This document shows positions 32,130-43,559 of a stretch of 64,000 nt of DNA, in pieces. Each line of letters starts with the position of its first letter. Position 1 is the first letter of the stretch. The DNA is from Vesta saturnalis (Eukaryota; Arthropoda; Insecta; Coleoptera; Lampyridae): the NCBI GenBank assembly GCA_036346205.1, contig JARFJB010001352.1, forward strand, positions 1,767,001 through 1,831,000, read 5' to 3'. The notes beneath the pieces were generated by a model that saw nothing but the letters and a program-made list of their open reading frames with translations, made no database searches and was not told the DNA's origin. The translations under genes were made by a program, and so were the position numbers.

Positions 32130-32497
32130 ACCGAGCTGGTGATACGATCTGCTTAGCATTCGGGAGGTAATGGGTTCGATTCACGTTACCGTCTACCTTG
32201 TATGAGGTTTTTCAGAGGGTTTTCCTCATACACATGTAGCGGCATGGTCACTGTGTATATGTACACCATGTGCGGCTGCTTAGGCGAATGCTGAGGTAGT
32301 ATTTTCCCCCTCACAATACTAACTCCGTTCCTTCCGATCCTATCCTGACCACACCCATCCTTAATCCCACCATGCATGTATACGTAATGTATGTATGTAT
32401 CCTGGGAATCCATGATTGTGGCTGAAGGAGCTCGGAAAGCTCGAGCAGCCCTCTCTCTTGGGGAGGGAATGAAATACTTGGCCTTTTCCTTTTTTTC
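32130..32497 (+). mobile_element. tRNA-derived SINE, copy 2 (complete, 12-bp target duplication)
   Basis: Colinear with copy 1 along its whole length: ccgagctggt head, gcttagcattcgggaggtaa anticodon arm, perfect B box (ggttcgattc, 32,172-32,181), body and a T/C-rich tail. It is flanked by the perfect 12-bp direct repeat CTCCTACGTTTG (32,118-32,129 and 32,498-32,509). The A box has lost 11 bp relative to copy 1, between two short 'ggtg' repeats, so this copy is probably not transcribed by Pol III itself. Confidence 0.92.
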
Positions 32498-32683
32498 CTC
32501 CTACGTTTGTTATTTTTCCTGACCATACATAGTCAACCTCCTTTTTGATCAACTCCTCTAGTTGATTCAGCTATTTATAGCTAGAAGTCCGCTCTTTTAC
32601 AACTTTCCTGATGCACTCTTGTGGATTGTCTTATTGGTATGTTTTCATTAATTCTTCGTGTTAATGTTGATTTATTAAAAGAA

Positions 32684-33030
32684 CACTGAGCTAGTGGGCC
32701 AGTAACACAATCAACTTGTAATTCGAGGGGTAATGGGAATCCCGTTATCGTCTGCTCTATATTAGGTTTTACAGAGGGTTTTCCTGATACACATACATCG
32801 GTATGATCTCTGAGTATATGCGCACTATGTGCGGTTATTTATGCGAATTTTGGGGCAGTAATTTCCTCTCAAAACCCTAAATTTGTTTCTTCTCATATTA
32901 TCCAGATTGCATCAATTCTTAATCCCACCATGCATACATACCTAATGTATGTATGTTGGAAATCCATCAATGTGGTTGAAGGAACATAGAAAGCTTAAAC
33001 AGTCCACACTCCCCTTGGGGAGAAAATAAA
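32684..33030 (+). mobile_element. tRNA-derived SINE, copy 3 (diverged)
   Basis: Same orientation as copy 2 and about 190 bp downstream: 'gagctagtgggccagtaac' head, 'gaggggtaatgggaatcc', 'ttacagagggttttcctgat', 'accatgcatacatacctaatg', 'ggttgaaggaacatagaaag' and a 'cccttggggagaaaataaac' end. It is more mutated than copy 2, so it is an older insertion. Confidence 0.8.
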
Positions 33031-33034
33031 CTGT

Positions 33035-36000
33035 TTGAATTGTTTGCCTCAAAGGCTACATTCATTACACCGAGAAAAGCGTAAACCAACTTTAATGAAA
33101 TTTGGCACATGGCTTTTGGGTACAGGGAGTATTGAGGAATATACCTGCGTTTCTTATTTTTAGCCGTAAGATAAGTGGAGGGAGGTGTTCATTGTTTAAT
33201 TGTCGCAATTGCTATTTTGTCTAAAATTCATCTGCACCCTTTTTTGCGGATTTACTTCTATTGCATTAAAAATTTTGAATATTTCCCTATGTGTTTGTAT
33301 TTAGCAAAAATGAACGCTCAAGTACTTAAATAATACAACAACTGCATTGCATTATGAAGATAAAGAATAAATGGATAATACGGAGGAATTTCAAATGGAC
33401 ACACCAAGATGGTGCTACATCTCATTTTCTGATTACTACCATCACGACTAAAACGGAATTAATTTAATTAGTGAAGAGATCCAGAAAATACTTATTATTT
33501 TTATATGGAAAAAGGTAATTCTTGTCGTCTGTTTGTAATCAAGAGACTTTTTTTTGCTTTTCTTTTCGATGTAGTACTTAAAAACAATGAAACCACCTCC
33601 TTTCCATAAATATTTTTCTATCTTCTCAATTAGGTGACGTTTAGTCGATCAACACATATTTTTAAATAGTGATATACAAAAATAAAAAAATATATGAAGG
33701 AAAATAGATAATTTCTTAAATTAATTATTCAGTAGTTATTAAGGTATACTATTGCAATGAAATAATTTCCATAAAAAATAAAAAAAAAACTATATTTTAG
33801 GTTTAGCCAATGTTCGAAGTTCTGAATTTCCAAGATTACACGAAAATCGTTAAATAGCTGAATTGGGTAGATGAACTATATTAATGTCACCTAACAAAGT
33901 CATATTTGGTATAAATATGAATGGAAACGTATGGAATGTGTACTGTGAGGTCATAGATATCGTTCACACAAAAGTTTCCTAACTTTTAAAAAATTTCTTA
34001 AACCGTGTATCTTAAGACACACAAAAAACACACACTACTCAATTTATGATATTGTAAAATATTGTGCAATGCTTAACGCACTATCACTACCTTACAGAAA
34101 GATAAAATACAATGTAACTGTATCCAATTAACTTTAAAATTGCTTTAGATAAATTAGTTGTAGTGTGGTGAAAATAGCTTGGGCTTTACGTGTTATTAGT
34201 ACTTAAAATTAACCTTTTCTTAACAAACATGTATAATAAGTATTTTTAAAAATATGAATCAATAAGTATAGAGTGACAAATATAAAACAAATCAACACCT
34301 TTATTTTGTACTAGGTTTAGTACATTTATTTCAAATAAGATAAACCATTTTCAACTGTTAATACAATTTAAAAATGTATTTTGGTTTTACAGCTATCTAT
34401 AACGCTTCATTTTGAATGTTTCGTCATATGAGCAACATACTCATCTAAGCTGTTTCAGTAGTGTATCATCAGTTTAAATTATTAAATTACTTTAAATTTA
34501 TTTACTCGTGGTATAAACATCAAATAGAGATAGTAACGTAATGGCAAGGGTTGTCACTTATAGCGATAAAATGAATCAGGTAATGCTTTAAGAAACTCAT
34601 TACACTTTCCTAACTAATTTGTTACGTTGTGCAATAACGTTGAAATACTATCATAAAAATAATTTTATCTAACTAATAAATAATAAAAGAAAAAACTAAT
34701 ACGGCACCTGCTTGGTCACGCGATCTTATAATAGCACATATACCAAGTAAACCTTTCAAATATTATATACACGCTACTTTATTACTAATTAAGTACATTT
34801 ATGCTATTTATAAATAATAACAATATAAAAACCCTAATTAAATTAAAAACAAAAATTCGTTTCAGTAATTACCTTAGCCTATATCAGTCGATATTGAAAT
34901 CATTAATAACAATGATTTTTATGTAAGTCGTCACCGGAAATGTAAAATTTGAAATATACGTTTGTGGGGCGGCACGGTGTATATCGTACTTTCTAAAATA
35001 ATTAGATATTTTATATAAAACCACTAAAACAAAAGCAATGGAAAATTGTAATTTTACAGATCGATACAAAAAGATATTATTACAAAGTGACTCATGATGT
35101 TTCAAAACTTGTTTTAAAAAAAAGTCATTGTTTTCTAAACGTAACGCTAATTGAAAATCATTCTAAATTCCTCCATCAATTTTTAACGTAAAATTTTATT
35201 AATGTGTGCGCGCTCTTGTAACGACTGAAAACATGCCACATATCTCCTGTCTATTCAGGTTGCGTCTTTGGCACCACTGACACGTGTGACGTATGCAAAA
35301 AACAACCAGTCAAGAACTCACATGTTGAATTCAAATCAACATGTTTCACTGTACATAATATAATAATTTACATAATCATCCAACTTTAGAAATCTCTAAA
35401 CTGGTGCGATCAATATTGAAATCACCCAAACATTTTTCACGCATCTTGCCTCGCTATAAAAGAAATAGATGTATTAGCATATCTTTAACTAAACGGACAA
35501 ACAATTTAATGCCTGCAAATTAACTGATAAGTAAATAACAAGAATAAGTCCCGTTAACATTGCAGCCATGCATGATTAACTCTTTCTCTACTATTTATTT
35601 CTTATAAACATTCTCACACAATGATGTCTGTTTAAGATTAAAAGACGAATCAAAGCGTGCTTAGATTTTTATAGTGCTAAGAATTATATTATGAAACTAT
35701 TAGACCGAAAAATGAGAGAAAAATTCATTCATAAAACTGTCATTAATACATTTGAACTGAATGTAAAAATTAGAAAAAAAAGTAATTTGAATTTCTTGCA
35801 TTTGTTTAATTTAAATTATTTTCAACTTTCATGTGTATTTTTTATTTCTTTTTATTTGCTAAAAAATACTGTTTTTTATTCTTATAAATCACACAGATTT
35901 ACAATATGCAACTTTAAATGTTTATCACGACGAAAAGATAATTGCTTTAATCACTTTATAGATTGTTTGTGAATTTGAATTGCGCCAAATTGTTGTGCAG

Positions 36001-36680
36001 TAGGTAGTAACTGACAGTTGAAAAATATATATGAGATGAAATTAATAATTTTAAAACATACACGAAAAGTGCAATATGGTTACATTGTTCAGATTTAGTA
36101 CTTTTATTGGTCAAATACTATTATAATAATTTGACAAGTGATATATACAAGTAAAATAAAAGAAAAATGACAAACTATTGCAAGCTCTAATTGTGACATT
36201 GTCACTCGTTATACTCGGCCCGCAAACCCCTTTACTTACATTTATGGTCAACGATTGACAGTACATCTTTAAGTATAGGTAAATATAATTGAATTGATTT
36301 TTTCCAACTTCCTTCTTATTAAATAGTTTAAGCAGTATGATGCAGTTGCATTAATATTAGGATTGTTTTTATATATTTTTACACACGTAAAATAGGAACC
36401 AACACTACTTGAGTTTTAATTCAATTTTGCACATAACCCAAATACACAAAAATTTGAAAATAAAATACAATGGGCATTTAGTTGAGAAAGCAGAGATCGA
36501 TACTTTTGCTCAAAACTATGATAAATTTTACGTAATATGTACAAGGCTAACACTACTAATTTCTGATTTAATGTAGGCACGGTGCATTTACTTGCAAAAA
36601 ACAATGCAAAGTTATACGATAGGCTCAATAGTTTTTTGCTTATAATTAGTGCTTTCTGAAGCAGCTGAAGAGAAAGTATT
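33035..36680. other. AT-rich region without recognised genes
   Basis: Only short AT-driven open frames occur (for example 35,691-35,972 and 34,884-35,105), none with motifs. 33,080-33,230 contains 'aactttaatgaaatttggca', a phrase I associate with insect repeats, but no ends were found. A 9-bp-arm palindrome (acatgttga/tcaacatgt) lies at 35,320-35,344. Confidence 0.5.
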
Positions 36681-36749
36681 CATCACCTTTGTGACCGGAG
36701 GTTAAATAATGGTCCCTTATTATGAACTTTGGTCAAATCACATTTGGTA

Positions 36750-37070
36750 CATTGGGAAAAGGAGCTTCTGTAGTTGAAGAACCTTATAATTGCGAAAATT
36801 AAAAAAATTTTCACAATTTCGAAAATTACGAGAATTTCGTAAATTTCAAGAATTTCGAAAATTTTAATTTCAAGAATTTTGAAAATTTGGGGAACTTCGA
36901 GATTTTCGATAATTGTGAGAGCCTTGAGAATCTCAAGAATTTCGAGAATTTCTAGAATTTCGAAAATTTTGAGAATTTCAAGAATTTTAAAATTTTCAAA
37001 GGTTTCAAAAATTTTAAGAATTTCTACAATTTTTAGAATTTTAAAACTTTCGAGTATATGTTCCAAATTC
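36750..37070. repeat. 9-bp minisatellite (gaatttcga), block 1
   Basis: Imperfect head-to-tail copies of gaatttcga/gaatttcaa/gaattttga. A 9-bp period is a multiple of three, so all frames stay open and give long artefactual open frames on both strands (ISRISRIS... one way, EILEILEI... the other). No protein should be annotated here. Confidence 0.9.
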
Positions 37071-37394
37071 GCTTGATATTTAACCCCTACAGCTTAATAT
37101 CGTCAGTGCCCTCATACATATTCATTTGGTTTAGCCTAAAACACAAGCTCACTTAAATGGAGTGAAGCACTCTTAGAGCTACTGGAAAAGTGACAAATTG
37201 CACAAGTTCAAAATTTAGCAATATTTACGGCAAACACTTCTAGATGCTCATTCTACTCTCACCACGGTTACCAGAAATTGATTAATATGATTGGTAGTTA
37301 AAGATAACCGGGTCAGATCCGTATACTGAAACTATAAAATTGACTGCCGTTTGAATAAAAAGTAGATGCAGGAATTGGGTAAATATCGTGGGTT

Positions 37395-38045
37395 TCAAAA
37401 ATTTCATAAATTTCAGAAACTGTGACAATTTCGAGTCTCAAGAGTTTGTTTCCAGAATTTTTTCGAGAATTTTAAGAATTTAGGGATTGCGAGAATTTCT
37501 AGAATTTCCGGAATTTATAGAATTTCGAGAATTTCCGGCAGGAATTTCAGGAATTTCAAGAAATTCGAGAATTTCGAAAATTTCGAGAATTTCGAGAATT
37601 TCGAAAATTTCGAGAATTTCAAGAATTATAAGAATCTCCAGAATTTCATGAACCTCAAGAATTACTAGAATTTCTAAGAATTTTGAAAATTTCGAGTGGA
37701 ACGATTTCTTGATTCAATTCAAAACAGAATTTCAACAATTTCAATAATATCTAGAATTTCGGGAAATTAAAAAATTTCGAGAATTTCTAGAGAATTTCAA
37801 GCGTATCAAGAGTTTTTCATGAATATCAAGAGCTTTATGACGTTTAAGATTTCAATGAATGTCAAAATTTCTAGAATTTCGAGAATTTCAAAAACTTCAA
37901 GAATTTCGAGAATTTTTAGAATTTCGAGAATCTCCAGAATTACAAGAATTTCCGGAATTACAAGAATTTCCAGAACACCAAGAATATCAAGAATTTCGAG
38001 AATTTCAAGAGTTTGGAGAACTTCGAGTGGAACCATTTCCCGATT
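37395..38045. repeat. 9-bp minisatellite (gaatttcga), block 2, with 330-bp higher-order repeat
   Basis: Same unit as block 1 and denser. The word TTCnnGAA (ttcgagaa, ttcaagaa, ttctagaa) recurs every 9 bp for long runs. A non-repeat phrase, gagtggaac(g/c)atttc...gattca, occurs at 37,694 and again at 38,024, so a 330-bp segment was itself duplicated. Block 2 runs directly into the coding remnant that follows. Confidence 0.9.
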
Positions 38046-38490
38046 CACTTCAAAAGAGATTTTTTTCAAAAGCACGTGGTAAAGTTGAAAAATATTCTCT
38101 ACCAAAGGTCTACTTTTATCTCATTGGTCGTGTTACTTGGTACGACAGACACTTTATTCTAGGTGAATTTCCTACGGCTGATCACGGTTATCAAGAATTT
38201 AGTATGGATTTATATGATGCATCAGATAATACACCGTGGGGAAGACTATGTTATCCAGCAATTTTTTCAGATATATGATGACCAGAACGTAGCTCTATTG
38301 ACTCAATTAATTATGCCAAATGGCAATGGTATTTGGCGGATCCCAATGTTGGTAAGGAAATTATAGTTTATGCCTATAAAGCAATAATTCGCGATCTGCA
38401 AACTCTGCTGAAACCTGAATGGAACAGTATTAAGAGTGTGGGGCAGACCAAGGAACCAAAGAGTATTATTTTATGTATTAGATACCTATA
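38046..38490 (+). pseudogene. Unidentified protein remnant beside the minisatellite
   Basis: Two open blocks with ordinary amino-acid composition. About 38,080-38,276 reads YFYLIGRVTWYDRHFILGEF, then PTADHGYQEFSMDLYDAS and TPWGRLCYPAIFSDI before a stop. After a frame change, about 38,288-38,490 reads SSIDSINYAKWQWYLADPN, YAYKAIIRDLQTLLKPEWN and SVGQTKEPKSI. Together they make about 130 residues rich in Trp, Tyr and Asp, unlike chance translation of AT-rich DNA. I do not recognise the family. The upstream open frame continues into the minisatellite only because the 9-bp unit has no stop. At least one frameshift is present, so a pseudogene is likely. Confidence 0.5.
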
Positions 38491-38649
38491 AATTTAAATT
38501 AGGCTTTGGCAAATATTTGTTAGTAAAATTTTATATGATTTAAGGCAGACTTGGGTGATTAAAGACTATAAAAAGTGTGCGAAAGGGTAGTGTTAGTATG
38601 AAAGTGGCAGTATGTAAGTCTAGAAATGGGCCTCTCTCTCTATTTCTCT

Positions 38650-38985
38650 TCCTCACTTTTTTAACCAATGGAAACTTTAGATGTCATAATTAAGGAAGCA
38701 TTGTAGTGTTCTGTAAGCGCACTTAATGCTGGAAGTGATGTTTTTAACCGATCCAGATCAATTCGTATTCATTGTGCAAGGACTAGTTTGGAAAAATATG
38801 TTTATATGCCCCTACACGCCTTTGAGGTAAAGTTAATATTAGATTTACGTGGAAGTCAAAACCTGCTTTCGTTGTTCTATAATTTATTTTTGGACAACGT
38901 AACCTAAATTTCTAAACTTTTTTACAAACCGTTCTCGCACAATAGTATCATGGCGTCGAGTTGGAATCACCCTGTACATAGCACC
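38650..38985. mobile_element. Solo mariner-like terminal repeat (truncated element)
   Basis: Ends at about 38,983 in 'ggaatcaccctgta', the reverse of a TACAGGGTGATTCC terminus of the kind seen at both ends of the element at 45,485-47,703. No matching left end or transposase was found between the preceding remnant and this end, so it is a one-ended fragment. Confidence 0.45.
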
Positions 38986-39139
38986 ATTTTCAGTTTCATT
39001 TGCTTTCAAAGTTTCTCAATCAATGTATTAAATGTAAGTGTAAATTTGTATTTGATACATCGTTAGTGCATCGTTAGAGTTCATGCGATTGACCTTTGTT
39101 CAGGGTATAAACGTTAAACTTTCAATAAAGTAATATAGG

Positions 39140-41560
39140 TTGCTACAAAAATTTAAAAATATGATTAATACACTTCATATTTCAATTAATCTAAGGTTAC
39201 AAACTGGTTTAAATCGGGGGGAATTCATAAGTTACGTTAAAAAATCATTGCGTGCATGTAAGCCAAATGAAAGAGTGGTGATATTGATATTGGGAGATAC
39301 GAATGGATGGGTGGGTGTACAAAGAGAAAATACTGAACGCGTTCTAGGAAAGTTCAGAGACCAAACAGTGAATGAGAATGGTGAACGCCTGGTGAATATC
39401 TGTGTGGAGAGTAGCCTATTTGTGTCTAATACATGGTTTAAACGTAAAAATGTGTATATGTATACATGGCAAAGAGCTGAATCTAAAAGTATGATTGGCT
39501 TGATAGTGTATGATAAACAACTGAGAAACCTGGTGAGAGACAAAAGTAATGGGCGGATCGGAGTGTGGATCGGACCACTTTTTGGTTGTATCGAGAGCGT
39601 GTTTAGGGCCAAAGTGGGTCTGGAGAAGGAACGCAAACGTAGTGCGAACGTTCAGAATTAGGGAAGATAAACTAGTGGATACAGGTGCGATAAAGAAGTA
39701 TGTATATGCTGTGAGTAAGAGTTGAGTGTGAGTGAAACAGTGTGGAACGAACAAATATAACACAATGGCGTTGAAAGTATATGGATAATCTTGACAGATT
39801 GTGTTTTTAATTGTGCCGTGTAGATATGTGGAAGAGCGAATATAGGTAGACAGAAAATGTGTGCTTGGTGGAATGAATCGGTAAAAAAGGCAGTATGTAA
39901 GAAAAAAGATGCGTACATGGCAATGATTGTTGCAAAAAGTGAAACTGAGAGAAAGCGATTGTATGAGGGGTACAGATTAAACAAAGAAGCGAAGAAGGCA
40001 GTGAGAATAAGTAAAGAGGAGGTTATGGTCGTGGAAAGAGAGAAAATGCAGAATGATCTTGAGGGAAACAAAAAACTCTTCTGAAAATGGGTCAAAAATA
40101 TAAAACGTGGCCCAAAACAGAACGCTGCAGGAGTGATGAATCCGAGCAACGAAATAGTATGGGATGATTGAGAAGTGAGGAAATGCTGGTAAGAATATTT
40201 CGGAAAGCTGTACAGTAGTGAGGATAATAAGACTGAAGGGTTAAATAAGGGATGGTGAATAAAACTGAGAAGGATATTGGGATAAACGAGCTATAGAAAA
40301 CGGCAGGAAGGCTGAAAAACGGTAAAGGAGCAGGCGTAGATCAATAAGTTTGATCAGTGTGCTTCGTAAAGTATTTGGAAGAGTACTGGTTGATAGAGTA
40401 CGAGAAACTACACAAACTAAGATTTGGGTTGTGTAGGCTGGCTTCATGTCAGGAAAAGGATGTGTTGATCTCCAGTAGGTGAACTACAGGGGAATAAGTT
40501 TGCTCAGTGTACATGGTAAAGTATTTGGAAGAATACTAATTGATAGAGTCCGAGAAACTACACAAAAAGATTTGGGATCTGCAGGGTAGCTTCATGCCAG
40601 GGAAAGGATGTGTTGATTAGATGGTTGCACTCCATCAGGTGGTCCATAAGTGTTTAAGTGTAAAAAGGAAGCTGTACTGTGCGTTTGTAGATCTGGAGAA
40701 AGCATATGACCGAGTGAATACGGAGAAGCTGTGGGAAATATTAAATGAATATGGTCTAATAAACAGAATAAGGGCAGTATATGACGGTAGCCGGGCATAT
40801 GTTAGGGTGAGAGGAGATGTGACTGAATGGTTGTTCAGTGTGTACATGTACAAATGTGTGAGGCAATCATGTATCGATACTAATGGTGTAATGGTTGCTG
40901 ACGTAAATGAATGAGTTCTGGTATATGCAGATTACACAGTCTTATTAAGTGACAGTGCGGATGAGCTACAAACTGCCCTGACGAAGGTTTATATAGTCTG
41001 TGAGAGAATGGACCTAAACCGTGAACAAAACTAAGATACGTGGACGATAATGAGAAACGAAAGTATGAGTCTAGCTGTGAAACGAGCAATACATAATGGC
41101 GTGTTTGTCCCGTCAGTACTGTATGGAAGTGAGACATTGGTATGTCAAAAAAAGTACGAAAGAAAATAAAAACAATGGGTATGGAATTCCTGAGAAGAGC
41201 ATGTGTTAAAACGAGAAGGTATAAGATAAAGGATGAGTGTATAACGAATGAGTGTGGCGAGGAGAAGACGGTGATAGGCAGGTATGAAAGAAGTACACTA
41301 CGTTGGCTTGGCCACATTGAGAGAATGAACAACGCAAGATTTACGAAGCAAAGTATATGTGAGTGAGGTTAGAGGTAAGGCCGGGCCTGGTAGGCCACGT
41401 AAAGCTTGGCTGATAGCACTACAATGTATGATAAAAGAAAGACAGATAAGGTGTTTTAAAAATAAAAGGACATGTCAGAGACCATGTATGAATCTTGCGG
41501 AAGCTAGTGAGGTATGCGGAGATAGGAAAGCATGGAGAAATATTGTGAATGAAAAATAAA
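39140..41560 (+). mobile_element. LINE retrotransposon, inactive, with internal duplication
   Basis: Endonuclease C-terminal part: VILILGDTNGWVGVQ, ERVLGKFRDQTVNENGERLV, SNTWFKRKNVYMYTWQRAE, SMIGLIV (the usual Asp of SMIDYI is Gly). Then a linker, CAWWNESVKKAVCKKKDAYM. Reverse transcriptase: GKVFGRILIDRVRETT, FMPGKGCVD, YCAFVDLEKAYDRVN (first catalytic Asp present), RVRGDVTEWLFSVYM, VYADYTVLLSD (YADD has become YADY). C-terminal tail: PSVLYGSETLV, YERSTLRWLGHIERMNNARF, GKAGPGRPRKAWL, MNLAEASEVCGDRKAWRNIV. This is an APE-type LINE different from the one at 19.8 kb; I cannot fix the clade. Stops and frameshifts are frequent. Confidence 0.85.
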
Positions 41561-42433
41561 TAAGAGGTAGGGATTGTTTTTCCTACTCCACAAGAGAATG
41601 GAGCGAAGGCTTTGTTACAAAATCCGTCCCAATCTAGAATCTTTAGAATCCATTCTCTCTCCCGAATTCGTAGAGAATATTTGAATTAAGTTATTGTTAA
41701 AATTTTTAGAAAATTGTTCCAATAAGAATGCTGCTGATGGTATGGAGCAAAGCTTCGGGCCAGACAAATACCTATAATTAATGTTTTTACGTGCGCCGAA
41801 CTTTATTGACATGAGCTTGATGATTCGCTACATTTTGAAAATTTTTTGAAGTTTAAGGTTTAGTGCTTGCAAAGATATGGCATTTTCTTTGTCTGAATGG
41901 ACATGTGTTGATCGCTCTGTATCCTTCAAGAACAAACGAAATTAATAATTATTTGTAGTACAATATTTTATGTATTTTATTTTATTTTTATACAGATAGC
42001 TACACGAAATATCGGAACTCGTATACAATATGGGCCGAAACGGGAATCGTTTATTTTCTCGAAATTTTTAAACGCAACACCCTATATTTTTCATCGGCAT
42101 GGGATAGCTTATTTGCTACTCTATCAATTTTAGTAAACATTCCCTATACCCAAACCCCCTCGTTTCTTAGTTAAATTCGTCTTTAATCAAAACTAGGCGT
42201 AAAACTACATTTTTTAAAGGGAACACCTGTATATTTTATTCCTATTGGGTGCAGAATAAAGCACGCAACATTTTTTATATTTATGATTATACTGATATGT
42301 TTAAAAGTTTCAAAAGCTGTTATTACACAGCAAACTTATGACTAGTTTTATTTCAAAATGATCATGATGTTGTTAACGTAAGTATAAACAACGTTTTTGG
42401 TATCAATTTAGCATTTCAATTTCAATTTTTTAA

Positions 42434-43404
42434 TTAAAATCTATGTTCGATATGTCTTCCGTTTTCTTGTAGGCACAATTGAAGGGGGTTTTGAAAAGAC
42501 CTTGCTACTCTTCTTAACGTGTTGGGCGCAATACTCTCAAACGCGTTCCTTATTCTGTGTCGTATATTTTCTTGTGTAGTTGGTGGCTCTTGGTAAACGA
42601 TTTCCTTAACATATCCCAACAAAAAAATTCAGTTTAGTTAAATAGGGGGATGGGGGTGGCCAGTCACACGGCTCTCTTCTGTCGATCCAACGATTTAGAA
42701 AGATTGGATTAATATGATCCCTGACGTGAACGGAATAATGATCAGGGGCTCCATCGCCACATTTAATTCCTGGCAGTTATTGGCAAATTTGCACATACAT
42801 TTTGCATAAAAACCAAGATACATAGCTCCAGTCAAATGCCCGTTAAAAAAATAAGGTTCAATAACATGTTGATCAATAATTCCGCCCCAAACATTTATTT
42901 ACCATTTGTGTTGATAGTCAACCTGCCTGTAAGTATGGCTTCAGAACAAAACCTTCTCAAAAAAGTTGCAAGTTATATCAATTTTATATTGAGCCCAATT
43001 GCAAAATACGACACGTCGCTCCAAATGCACATCAAATAGTTGTTAACGAAACTGGACATGATACGCATAAAAACGGATATCCTTCAAAATCCTTTGTATG
43101 CTTCGTTCAGTAACACGTACAGCAGAACTAATTGCTTTTTGACTAACTGAAAGATTTCGGTAACAGATAACATAAAAGACAATTCATTTTTTTCACTTCG
43201 AACGGGTTTACTCTTAACTGGTTTTGCATAGTCTACATGTCCCATTTGTAAAAATCTTTGTAACAAATTTTCCAGGCTTCGCTAGTCTGGATATTTTCGT
43301 TCGAGATAACGCTCTGCATAAACTCGACTTGCCAGAAAATAGTTTCTTTGGCATTCCCCTAGTATAAAAATCATATCTACGAGCTCATCTTTGTGGTACT
43401 CCAT
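42434..43404 (-). pseudogene. Transposase of the outer mariner-like element
   Basis: Start at 43,404: MEYHKDELVDMIFILGECQR, followed by ASRVYAERYLERKYPD, the helix-turn-helix opening of a mariner-like family. Then GHVDYAKPVKSKPV and NELSFMLSVTE. Later GDGAPDHYSVHVRDHI holds the second catalytic Asp, and PSPYLTKLNFF replaces RSPDLTxLDFF, so both Asp of the third motif are lost. It ends at 42,434 with PNTLRRVARSFQNPLQLCLQ, a normal C-terminal block. Frameshifts are frequent and it is inactive. Confidence 0.75.
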
Positions 43405-43559
43405 CACAAGAATAAATTTTATCAGCAAAAACCACTTAAAAGAATAATTACCGCTTAAAAAATAGTTGTAACGCAAATAAATAATAATATTTAGCTACAC
43501 GTAACTAACAATGTACAAACCTTATAGTTGATATGTCAATTGAAACGTTAATGGTTAGT

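Noticed and set aside
36683..37076. Overlapping open frames on both strands (65 and 127 codons)
   Set aside because: They are translations of a 9-bp minisatellite; a period divisible by three keeps every frame open.
37806..38105. 99-codon minus and 87-codon plus frames rich in Glu-Ile-Leu or Ile-Ser-Arg
   Set aside because: Same 9-bp repeat artefact; no protein evidence.
39232..40149. Long minus-strand open frames opposite the LINE (134, 115 and 163 codons)
   Set aside because: Antisense shadows of a G/A-rich LINE coding strand; the plus strand carries the recognisable domains.
40635..41332. Minus-strand frames of 72-150 codons
   Set aside because: Antisense shadows of the same LINE.
42836..43039. 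67-codon plus-strand frame
   Set aside because: Antisense to the outer mariner-like transposase.
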